DNA from: an uncultured Agathobaculum sp.
Lineage (GTDB): Bacteria; Bacillota; Clostridia; Oscillospirales; Butyricicoccaceae
Direction of reading: 5' to 3'
Length of the DNA: 10,096 nucleotides
Assembly: GCA_934504345.1 (NCBI GenBank)
Contig: CAKSVR010000070.1
Location: 1-10,096 of the forward strand
Positions 1 through 4,372 of the stretch are shown one piece after another (positions within the stretch are counted from its first letter, which is position 1; each line of letters starts with the position of its first letter). Below the pieces are notes generated by a model. It saw only the letters and a list, made by a program, of their open reading frames with translations, was not told where the DNA came from and did not search any database. A program made the position numbers and the translations under genes.

Positions 1-71
1 GCCCTCACCCCGCCGGATTTAACGATATGCACTGGGTTACAACGGCGGGGTGAGGGCACCCCGCCCTACGG
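1..71. repeat. Right part of a truncated palindromic repeat element
   Basis: A perfect 15-bp inverted repeat is present: GCCCTCACCCCGCCG at 1-15 and its reverse complement at 43-57. It is followed by CACCCCGCCCTACGG ending at 71. The outer CCCTACGG end has no partner inside the window, so the element probably begins upstream with a copy of CCGTAGGG. The element at 5819-5966 ends in the same CCGTAGGG/CCCTACGG octamers. I infer a family of intergenic palindromes. No coding potential is seen. Confidence 0.6.
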
Positions 72-87
72 AATACCGCGTAAATGG

Positions 88-116
88 TTGCAGACCGGTT
101 AATCAAGGTGTATTAT
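88..116 (+). promoter_or_regulatory. Possible promoter of the cytidylate-kinase-like gene
   Basis: TTGCAG at 88-93 and TATTAT at 111-116 are separated by 17 bp, and a TG directly precedes the -10. The -10 matches the sigma-A consensus at 5 of 6 positions and the -35 at only 3 of 6. Transcription would start near 123, giving a leader of about 108 nt. Moderate to weak support. Confidence 0.4.
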
Positions 117-129
117 GTAAATGAATACA

Positions 130-186
130 GGGGCGCGCACGCCGCGTCCCAAACCCGACGGTGTGCACCGGTCAACCGGTGTACAC
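130..186 (+). other. Two strong hairpins in the leader of the kinase-like gene
   Basis: The first hairpin pairs GGGGCGCG (130-137) with CGCGTCCC (143-150) around a 5-nt loop. The second is nearly palindromic: GTGTGCACCGGT (161-172) pairs with ACCGGTGTACAC (175-186) with one G-U pair. Neither is followed by a T-run, so they are not obvious terminators. They could be leader RNA structure or, for the second, an operator. No known riboswitch core is recognised. Confidence 0.4.
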
Positions 187-230
187 AGCCGCACCATCAA
201 AATTGCGGATAAATAAAAGGGGGTAAAACA

Positions 231-857
231 ATGAAGCCATATGTTATCACCATCGCGCGCCAGTACGGCTCCGGCGGCCGCACGGTGGGCAAGATGCTGG
301 CACAGAGGCTGGGCATCCCGTTCTACAACCGCGAGATCATCACCATGGCGAGCGAGGACAGCGGTGTCAACGCCATGCTGTTCTCGGACGAGCGCCTCAA
401 GGGCGATTTCCTGACGCGCCTGCGCGCGCATTACCACGGCAACACGCCCGTGCCGAACGATTCGTCCAAGTCGTACCTCAAGGACGAGGCGCTGTTCGCC
501 TATCAGGTAAAGATCATCCGCCGTCTGGCCGAACAGGGCCCGTGCGTGATGATCGGCCGCTGCGCCGACTACATCCTCAAGGACCGCTCGGACGTTGTGC
601 GCGTGTTCGTCCACGCCGACGCGGATTTCTGCCTCGAGCAGGCCATGAAGGTGGACTCGCTGCCGCAGAACGAGGTCGAGAAGAAGATCGCGGAGATCGA
701 CGAGTACCGCGCCCGCTACTACAAGCACCACACCGGCCGCGACTGGTATGATGCGCGGAATTACGACCTGTCGCTCAACAGCGGCGTGCTCGGCTTTGAC
801 GGCACGGTCGAGGAGATACTCAAATACATGGAAGTGCGCGAGCAGTTTCAGAAGTAA
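231..857 (+). CDS. Cytidylate-kinase-like family protein
   Basis: A 208-residue protein of the cytidylate-kinase-like family, P-loop NTPases related to CMP kinase that are common in Clostridia. The N-terminus VITIARQYGSGGRTVGKMLA carries the nucleotide-binding loop in its family form GSGGRTVG (residues 13-20), then LGIPFYNREII, the typical strand after helix 1. VMIGRCADYIL (about 106-116) is the second core strand region. A basic helix near 150-172 (KKIAEIDEYRARYYKHHTGRDW) corresponds to the lid. True Cmk is about 220 residues with a classic GxxGxGKS loop; here the loop is GSGGRTVG, so the substrate should not be assumed to be CMP. Start ATG 231 follows AAAGGGGG at 217-224. The gene stands alone behind a hairpin-rich leader. 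Family call is secure; reaction is not. Confidence 0.85.
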   Translation: MKPYVITIARQYGSGGRTVGKMLAQRLGIPFYNREIITMASEDSGVNAMLFSDERLKGDFLTRLRAHYHGNTPVPNDSSKSYLKDEALFAYQVKIIRRLAEQGPCVMIGRCADYILKDRSDVVRVFVHADADFCLEQAMKVDSLPQNEVEKKIAEIDEYRARYYKHHTGRDWYDARNYDLSLNSGVLGFDGTVEEILKYMEVREQFQK

Positions 858-863
858 TGCGTG

Positions 864-944
864 AGAGAGTGGAGAGTGAGGAGTGAAGAGTGAAGAGAAG
901 CGTGGACTTCTGCCGCTCGGCGCTCTACACTCTCCACTCTTTTT
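864..944. repeat. Purine-rich heptad palindrome ending in a T-run; probable terminator
   Basis: AGAGTGGAGAGTG (866-878) has a perfect 13-bp inverted copy CACTCTCCACTCT at 928-940, followed directly by TTTT. Between the arms the top strand continues the same word (GGAGTGAAGAGTGAAGAG). It sits just after the kinase-like stop codon, so as RNA it would form a long hairpin with a U-tail and could end that transcript. A sister element with ATGGAGAATG arms lies at 2281-2364. Confidence 0.6.
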
Positions 945-962
945 CTCCGCTTTTGTCGCTCT

Positions 963-1023
963 AAAAATTTTTTCGAAAAATTTTGAAAAAAGGGTTGACG
1001 AAACGCGGATCATGTTATATACT
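963..1023 (+). promoter_or_regulatory. tRNA-Ser promoter with AT-rich upstream element
   Basis: TTGACG (995-1000), a 17-bp spacer and TATACT (1018-1023) form a near-consensus sigma-A promoter. Immediately upstream, 963-984 is a pure A-tract/T-tract block centred on TTTTTTCGAAAAA, the composition expected of an UP element contacting the RNA polymerase alpha subunit. Transcription would start near 1030, about 45 nt before the tRNA. Confidence 0.8.
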
Positions 1024-1074
1024 AAACAAGTCGTCAGCGATGAGTCATCAAAAACGACAACAACTTAACAAGAT

Positions 1075-1165
1075 GGAGAGTTGGCTGAGTGGTCGAAGGC
1101 GCACGATTGGAAATCGTGTAGGCGTGATGAGCGTCTCTAGGGTTCAAATCCCTAACTCTCCGCCA
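1075..1165 (+). tRNA. tRNA-Ser (anticodon GGA)
   Basis: The acceptor GGAGAGT (1075-1081) pairs with ACTCTCC (1155-1161), followed by discriminator G1162 and an encoded CCA (1163-1165). The anticodon stem CACGA/TCGTG (1102-1106/1114-1118) encloses TTGGAAA, giving anticodon GGA at 1109-1111 for serine codons UCC/UCU. The T arm TAGGG-TTCAAAT-CCCTA is intact. The long variable arm between 1119 and 1138 is the class II feature expected of tRNA-Ser. It has a strong promoter and tandem terminators of its own and is therefore a single-gene transcript. Confidence 0.97.
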
Positions 1166-1166
1166 T

Positions 1167-1197
1167 AAAGAGCTGGAACTTTGGTTCCGGCTCTTTT
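1167..1197 (+). terminator. Rho-independent terminator of tRNA-Ser
   Basis: AAAGAGCTGGAAC (1167-1179) pairs with GTTCCGGCTCTTT (1184-1196) around a TTTG loop with one G-U pair, and the 3' side runs into a T-tract. It begins 2 nt after the CCA end. Confidence 0.9.
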
Positions 1198-1214
1198 TGC
1201 ATCTGCGGAAAACA

Positions 1215-1241
1215 CCCGTCGGGCATCCGGCGGGCTTTTTT
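1215..1241 (+). terminator. Second tandem terminator after tRNA-Ser
   Basis: CCCGTCGG (1215-1222) pairs with CCGGCGGG (1227-1234) around GCAT with one G-U pair, followed by CTTTTTT. It lies about 20 nt downstream of the first terminator and probably insulates the downstream gene. Confidence 0.85.
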
Positions 1242-1249
1242 GTGCCCGA

Positions 1250-1271
1250 AAAAATTTTTTCGAAAAATTTT
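1250..1271. repeat. Second copy of the 22-bp AT block found upstream of the tRNA promoter
   Basis: Bases 1250-1271 are identical to 963-984 (core TTTTTTCGAAAAATTTT, flanked by A-tracts). The first copy is 10 nt before a -35; this copy is 7 nt before TTGACC (1279-1284). Here no -10 lies at a normal distance, because 1302-1307 is CGGGGA. It may be a duplicated upstream element whose promoter is lost or altered. Confidence 0.65.
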
Positions 1272-1305
1272 CCCGAAGTTGACCATTCGTGGTCAATTTT
1301 TCGGG
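1272..1305 (+). promoter_or_regulatory. Nested palindrome with TTCG loop upstream of the replication gene
   Basis: TTGACCA (1279-1285), loop TTCG, TGGTCAA (1290-1296) is a perfect 7-bp stem with a UUCG tetraloop followed by TTTTT. An outer pair CCCGAA (1272-1277) and TTCGGG (1300-1305) encloses it. It could be a weak third terminator or an operator 34 nt before the DUF4373 start. The sequence does not decide between these. Confidence 0.4.
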
Positions 1306-1338
1306 GATTTCGGTGTATGGGTAGGAGGAGGTGCTCAC

Positions 1339-2277
1339 ATGGGCAGAAACAGAAAAACAGGACTGGACTGGTGGCCGCGCGACATCGGTCTGTATCGCGA
1401 TCCGAAGCTGCGCGGTGCGCGCCAGCGTTTCGGCGTGCTCGGGCCGTATGTATACGAGTGTCTGCTGGACATGGCCTACGGCGATAAGGGATATTTCATC
1501 GAATACAGCGGACAGGGCCGCGAGGATGCGCTGTGGCAGCTCCGCGAGTACACCGCCGGACTGGAAAACGTAACGCTGGAAACGCTGGCGGCGGTGGTCG
1601 ATCAGCTGGTGGCGAGCGGCCTGTTCAGCGCCGAGCTGTACGAGCGCGGCTTCCTCACCTCCAAGCGCATCCAGATGGGATACTTTATCGCAACGCTCGG
1701 CCGCAAGGGAATGCAGGTGAATTTTGACATTTGGCTGCTCTCCGAGGAAGAGATGAGAGAGAAGAACCCAAGCGGAAAGGCGTATATCCTGCGCGCATTT
1801 ATTTCTCGCCAAGAAAAGCCGATTTCTTGTCCGGAAAGTACACAGAGAACAGAAGAGCAGAGAACAGAAGAGGACAGAAGAGTAGAGGACAGCAGAGAAC
1901 AGGACAGCACAGAAGAAAAGACGGCTTCGGCTGATGCTGGTCTGACGGCTGAGCTGGAGAACAAACTGGATTGTAAATTCGACAGGAATTTCTGTAACGA
2001 ACTGGAGAAGCTGAAAGCCAAGGGCATGGAACGCGAGGTGTTCTTAGAGGCCGCACGGCAGACTGCGGAGAAAGTGCCGCGCAATCCGGCGGGCTATCTG
2101 CGTACCGTGCTGCAAAACTATGCCCGTAACGGCGTACTCACCGCCGCTGATCTTGCCGCGCGGGAGAAGCCGGCGTACAGCGGCATCGGGCCGTCCGCGC
2201 CGCAGCTGACGGCCTACGATGCGGAATGGCTCGCCAGAGTCAAGGCGCATTCGCACAGGGAGGCGGCGCCGTCTTGA
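1339..2277 (+). CDS. DUF4373 (Lin1244/Lin1753-like) phage/plasmid replication protein
   Basis: 312 residues. The N-terminal domain, about 8-150, has the family pattern: GLDWWPRDIGLYRDPKLR, then RFGVLGPYVYECLLDMAYGD, GYFIEY, and a region near 95-135 with GLFSAELYERGFLTSKRIQ. This DnaD-like winged-helix N-terminal domain is typical of replication initiation proteins of phages and integrative elements in Firmicutes. Residues about 168-194 are a charged low-complexity linker (TQRTEEQRTEEDRRVEDSRE) encoded by tandem DNA repeats. The C-terminal part (about 205-270, with AKGMEREVFLEAARQTAE and NPAGYLRTVLQNYA) resembles the C-terminal module of such initiators. ATG 1339 is chosen over an upstream in-frame start because AGGAGGAGG (1323-1331) lies 7 nt before it. 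No other phage genes flank it. It is intact but an orphan, downstream of a tRNA, which suggests a relic of an integrated element. Confidence 0.8.
   Translation: MGRNRKTGLDWWPRDIGLYRDPKLRGARQRFGVLGPYVYECLLDMAYGDKGYFIEYSGQGREDALWQLREYTAGLENVTLETLAAVVDQLVASGLFSAELYERGFLTSKRIQMGYFIATLGRKGMQVNFDIWLLSEEEMREKNPSGKAYILRAFISRQEKPISCPESTQRTEEQRTEEDRRVEDSREQDSTEEKTASADAGLTAELENKLDCKFDRNFCNELEKLKAKGMEREVFLEAARQTAEKVPRNPAGYLRTVLQNYARNGVLTAADLAAREKPAYSGIGPSAPQLTAYDAEWLARVKAHSHREAAPS
1843..1918 (+). repeat. Iteron-like purine-rich tandem repeats inside the DUF4373 gene
   Basis: CAGAGAACAGAAGAG occurs perfectly in tandem at 1843-1857 and 1858-1872, followed by GGACAGAAGAG (1872-1882) and degenerate copies to about 1918. 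The top strand is almost free of T. Phage initiators often carry their origin within the initiator gene (lambda O is the classic case), so this may be a replication origin; it may equally be simple codon repetition of a flexible linker. Confidence 0.55.
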
Positions 2278-2280
2278 AAT

Positions 2281-2364
2281 GGAGGATGGAGGATGGAGAA
2301 TGGAAAATGAAAGAACGTAAATCCTGCTGTTCATTCTCCATTATCCATTTTCAATTCTCAATTC
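2281..2364. repeat. Purine-rich heptad palindrome, second copy of the family
   Basis: ATGGAGAATG (2293-2302) has a perfect inverted copy CATTCTCCAT (2332-2341), extended by ATGGA (2286-2290) with TCCAT (2344-2348) after a 2-nt mismatch. The right side continues TTTTCAATTCTCAATTC without a left partner. It follows the DUF4373 stop codon by only a few bases. It shares with 864-944 the alternation of short GGAG/GAGA words ending in TG. No clear U-tail is seen. Confidence 0.5.
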
Positions 2365-2383
2365 GGATGCCGTTCGCAGCCTC

Positions 2384-2412
2384 TTTTCAACCGCCCGTCC
2401 GTCTGTTATAAT
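2384..2412 (+). promoter_or_regulatory. Promoter of the FliB-like gene (extended -10)
   Basis: TGTTATAAT at 2404-2412 is a perfect extended -10. TTTTCA at 2384-2389, 17 bp upstream, matches 4 of 6 of the -35 consensus. The transcript would start near 2419, about 20 nt before ATG 2440. Confidence 0.75.
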
Positions 2413-2439
2413 AAACGGGACAAGAAAGAGGTGATTCGG

Positions 2440-3531
2440 ATGGGTTACATTCGCCGTCCGTCGTATTACAGGCAGTTCCGGTGCATCGGCTCGGACTGCA
2501 CGGAAAACTGCTGCATCGGCTGGGAGATCGATGTGGATGAGGAATCGCTGGCGTACTACCGCACGGTGCAGGGCGCGTTCGGAGAGCGTCTGCGCGCCGC
2601 CATCGAGCCGCCGGACGAGCAGAACGGCACGCCCGCGCATTTCCGGCTGGACGGGCAGGAGCGGTGCCCGCTGCTGAACGAGTGCAATCTGTGCGAGGTG
2701 CTCCTGAACCTCGGCGAGGACAAAATGGCGCAGATATGCACCGACCATCCGCGCTATTACGAGTGGTTCTCGGACGGCCGTGAGGACGGGCTCGGGCTGT
2801 GCTGTGAGGCCGCCGCAGAGCTCATCCTCGCGCACACGGATGCGGCAGAGTGGGAGCTGCTCGAGGCCGAGGACGTATCCGAGCCGGGCACCGAGGCCGA
2901 AGCCGAGCTGGAGCAGGCGCTGTTCGCCATGCGCGACACACTGTTCGGCATCGCGGGTGCGGATGCGCCGTTTGACGACAAGGCCGACCGGCTGTACCGC
3001 GAAGCGCGCACCATGCAGGCGCAGTATGACGAGCTGCTGTTCCCGTTCCCGGCGGACGAGGACGGAGAGCAGGCCGAGGAGGACACGTTCTCATGGTCGG
3101 CGGCGTTCTGGCGTGCGGATACGCTGGAGGACCTGCTCGAGCTGCTGCTCGGCTTCGAGATCAACAAGGACGACTGGCGCGCACAGCTGTGCGAGGCGAA
3201 GGCGCGCCTGCCCGAGATACTCGCCCGCAGAGGGGAATTTCTGGCGGCGTACCGCGAGGAGCGGCACGAGTACGGCAATCTGCTGACGTATTTCCTCTAC
3301 CGGCACTTTATGAAGGCGCTCGGCGACGAGGCCGTGCAGGAGAAGGTGCAGCTGGCGCTCACCTGCACGGGCATCATCCAGCTGCTCGATGTTTGCGAGT
3401 GGATACAGCACGGCACGCTCACTCACTGGGCGCAGGTGTGCATCTGCAAGGCCGTATCGCGCGAGCTCGAGTACGACGAGGACAACACCGACCAGCTGGC
3501 CGCGTTCTCGGTCGAGGACGAAACCGAATAA
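2440..3531 (+). CDS. FliB-like flagellin lysine N-methylase family protein
   Basis: 363 residues. The family's cysteine pattern is clear: FRCIGSDCTENCCIGWEIDVD (C15, C20, C24, C25), RCPLLNECNLCEVLLNLGED (C76, C82, C85), MAQICTDHPRYYEWF (C100), and LGLCCEAAAELIL (C121, C122). Salmonella FliB methylates lysines of flagellin using S-adenosylmethionine, and a 4Fe-4S cluster has been reported for FliB; these cysteines are the natural ligand candidates. The C-terminal half is acidic and helical, with the FLYRHFMKAL segment (about 284-293) common in the family. ATG 2440 is preferred over GTG 2431 because AGAGG (2427-2431) is correctly spaced from the ATG. It is a one-gene transcript with an extended -10 promoter and a strong terminator. 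No flagellar genes are in view, and the family is widespread in non-motile Clostridia, so the true target may not be flagellin. Confidence 0.8.
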   Translation: MGYIRRPSYYRQFRCIGSDCTENCCIGWEIDVDEESLAYYRTVQGAFGERLRAAIEPPDEQNGTPAHFRLDGQERCPLLNECNLCEVLLNLGEDKMAQICTDHPRYYEWFSDGREDGLGLCCEAAAELILAHTDAAEWELLEAEDVSEPGTEAEAELEQALFAMRDTLFGIAGADAPFDDKADRLYREARTMQAQYDELLFPFPADEDGEQAEEDTFSWSAAFWRADTLEDLLELLLGFEINKDDWRAQLCEAKARLPEILARRGEFLAAYREERHEYGNLLTYFLYRHFMKALGDEAVQEKVQLALTCTGIIQLLDVCEWIQHGTLTHWAQVCICKAVSRELEYDEDNTDQLAAFSVEDETE

Positions 3532-3533
3532 GC

Positions 3534-3569
3534 AAAAGCACCGCAGAGGAGGACTCTGCGGTGCTTTTG
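3534..3569 (+). terminator. Strong, potentially bidirectional terminator after the FliB-like gene
   Basis: AAAAGCACCGCAGAG (3534-3548) pairs with CTCTGCGGTGCTTTT (3554-3568), a perfect 15-bp stem with a 5-nt loop and T-run. Because the 5' side is an A-run, the reverse strand also ends in T's, so it can stop transcription arriving from the - strand RNA. CTGCGGTGCTTTT recurs in the terminator at 8441-8472. Confidence 0.92.
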
Positions 3570-3580
3570 TTGGTGCGGGC

Positions 3581-3731
3581 AGAACAAAGGGCACCCGAAA
3601 GGGTGCCCTCTGTGGTTGATCGGTACTTTGGCAGGCGCAGCACTCTCCTGCATCTCTCGGGTTGCCCCTGTCGTTACCATCGGCGTGTGGTCGCTGCGAA
3701 ATTTACCACCTCAAAGTACCTCTTCTATTGT
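3581..3731 (-). ncRNA. Candidate structured small RNA with kissing hairpin loops (unidentified)
   Basis: Read on the - strand. A 9-bp closing helix GGTACTTTG (3720-3712) / CAAAGTACC (3630-3622) encloses a multibranched fold. Hairpin A: GTGGT (3709-3705) / ACCAC (3691-3687) with a 13-nt loop containing CGCAGC. Central segment 3686-3652 with a small GGG-GCAA-CCC hairpin, a GNRA loop. Hairpin B: GCAGG (3651-3647) / CCTGC (3635-3631), stacked directly on the closing helix, with an 11-nt loop containing GCTGCG. The two loops are complementary over 6 GC-rich bases (3693-3698 with 3636-3641), so they can kiss as in purine-riboswitch-like folds. A terminator hairpin follows at 3608-3589. It has its own extended -10 promoter. 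Short reading frames cross it, but the compensated pairing argues for RNA. I noticed a weak resemblance of CGCCGATGGTA to 5S rRNA helix IV but cannot assign a family. Confidence 0.55.
3582..3612 (-). terminator. Terminator of the - strand small RNA candidate
   Basis: GGGCACCC (3589-3596) and GGGTGCCC (3601-3608) form a perfect 8-bp stem; flanking bases extend it imperfectly by 3-4 pairs. Read on the - strand it is followed by TTTGTT, a modest U-tract; on the + strand it is followed by TCTGTGG, which is not terminator-like. It therefore most likely ends transcription from the right. Confidence 0.6.
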
Positions 3732-3737
3732 ACTTAT

Positions 3738-3766
3738 ATTATAGCAGTTTTATTCCGGTTCTGCAA
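3738..3766 (-). promoter_or_regulatory. Extended -10 promoter for the small RNA
   Basis: On the - strand, TGCTATAAT (3746-3738) is a perfect extended -10. TTGCAG (3766-3761) is a partial -35 at 17 bp. The -35 lies inside the last codons of the PBECR gene and the -10 just after its stop. Predicted start is about 3731, ten bases before the closing helix. Confidence 0.65.
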
Positions 3767-4151
3767 TATCTATCTTCTCATAGATTGGCAGATTGTTGCG
3801 TAATCGCTGTTCAAAGCGCTTTTTATTCTCAATAATTGCCGTGATGATTGAATGCTTTCGTTCTGGTGCATCATGTGACACGGCAAGCCGCAGCACCAGA
3901 TTCACGCTTTTACCGTTGGAAACAACCCGTTTGCAGACCAATGCGGTGTTCTCGTGGGTATCATCTGGGAAGATGTAATCCGGGTCGAGCAGAATTTCCT
4001 CAAAATAGCCGCTGTATTGTTGATAGAATTTTTCACCACGGCGTTCAATGATATGTTCGATTTGTTTATCGGTCAATATGACCTCGTTTCCTCGAATATC
4101 GTCCGCAATTAACTGGAATTTTTCGGTATCTATCGTTCCGATGATTTTCAT
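3750..4151 (-). CDS. Stand-alone PBECR-type nuclease-fold protein
   Basis: 133 residues. The pattern fits the PBECR group (phage Barnase-EndoU-ColicinE5/D-RelE-like nuclease): ILTDKQIEHIIERR (about 25-38, with H33), YFEEILLDPDYIFPDD (49-64), HENTALVCKRV (66-76), then VNLVLRLAV and KHSIITAIIENKKRFEQRL (99-117) and a final YEKID. PBECR domains usually sit in large phage polyvalent or toxin proteins; here the domain is nearly the whole protein. H33, T69, K74 and the HSIIT segment are the likely conserved positions; catalysis is not proven. ATG 4151 follows GCGGGTGA on the - strand. Base composition is clearly poorer in G+C than the neighbours, and it is the only - strand gene, suggesting transfer. 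No antitoxin-like gene is adjacent; the small RNA follows immediately downstream. The exact PBECR subtype (2, 3 or other) is uncertain. Confidence 0.65.
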   Translation of the reverse strand: MKIIGTIDTEKFQLIADDIRGNEVILTDKQIEHIIERRGEKFYQQYSGYFEEILLDPDYIFPDDTHENTALVCKRVVSNGKSVNLVLRLAVSHDAPERKHSIITAIIENKKRFEQRLRNNLPIYEKIDIAEPE

Positions 4152-4182
4152 ATCTTCACCCGCTCTCCACCATCATACATAC

Positions 4183-4191
4183 AGTATACCA
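4183..4191 (-). promoter_or_regulatory. Extended -10 promoter of the PBECR gene
   Basis: On the - strand TGGTATACT (4191-4183) is an extended -10; no good -35 is seen at 16-18 bp. Predicted start near 4176 gives a leader of about 25 nt containing the ribosome site. Confidence 0.5.
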
Positions 4192-4372
4192 GATTCCGAC
4201 GGAAAGTGCCGCATAAAGTTCACAATACCGCAAATTGGCGTTCCACTGTGTAAACTCTGTGTAAAGCGGGTGCAGCTTTTGTGACACTGCCGAAAATCCT
4301 GTCTGCGGGTTCGCATTGATAGACAGAAGCAAAAAATTGAGGGCAGCTGCCCATGAAAGAGAGGCGTTCGCC
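4192..4372 (+). other. Divergent intergenic region before the VTC gene
   Basis: About 180 bases between the divergent PBECR and VTC genes. It contains a perfect 12-bp palindrome GGGCAGCTGCCC at 4341-4352, 20 nt before the VTC start, which could be an operator. Two short near-repeats TGTGTAAA (4248-4255 and 4258-4265) are also present. No convincing sigma-A promoter for the VTC operon was found; a weak TTGGCG...TGTGTA pair exists around 4235-4263. Confidence 0.35.

Noticed and set aside
1075..1165. tRNA-Ser as an attachment site for an integrated element
   Set aside because: No second copy of the tRNA 3' end and no integrase gene exist in the window; only the nearby DUF4373 gene hints at it.
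1843..1918. CRISPR array
   Set aside because: The repeats are 15 bp, directly tandem without spacers, and lie within an intact reading frame.
2757..3278. Long Ser/Ala-rich and Arg-rich frames over the FliB-like gene
   Set aside because: Low-complexity composition typical of shadow frames in G+C-rich coding DNA.
3622..3720. 5S rRNA fragment on the - strand
   Set aside because: CGCCGATGGTA and a later GAGAG resemble the 3' half of 5S rRNA, but only about 26 nt separate the closing helix from this motif instead of about 55. Helices II and III are missing, and no rRNA genes are near.
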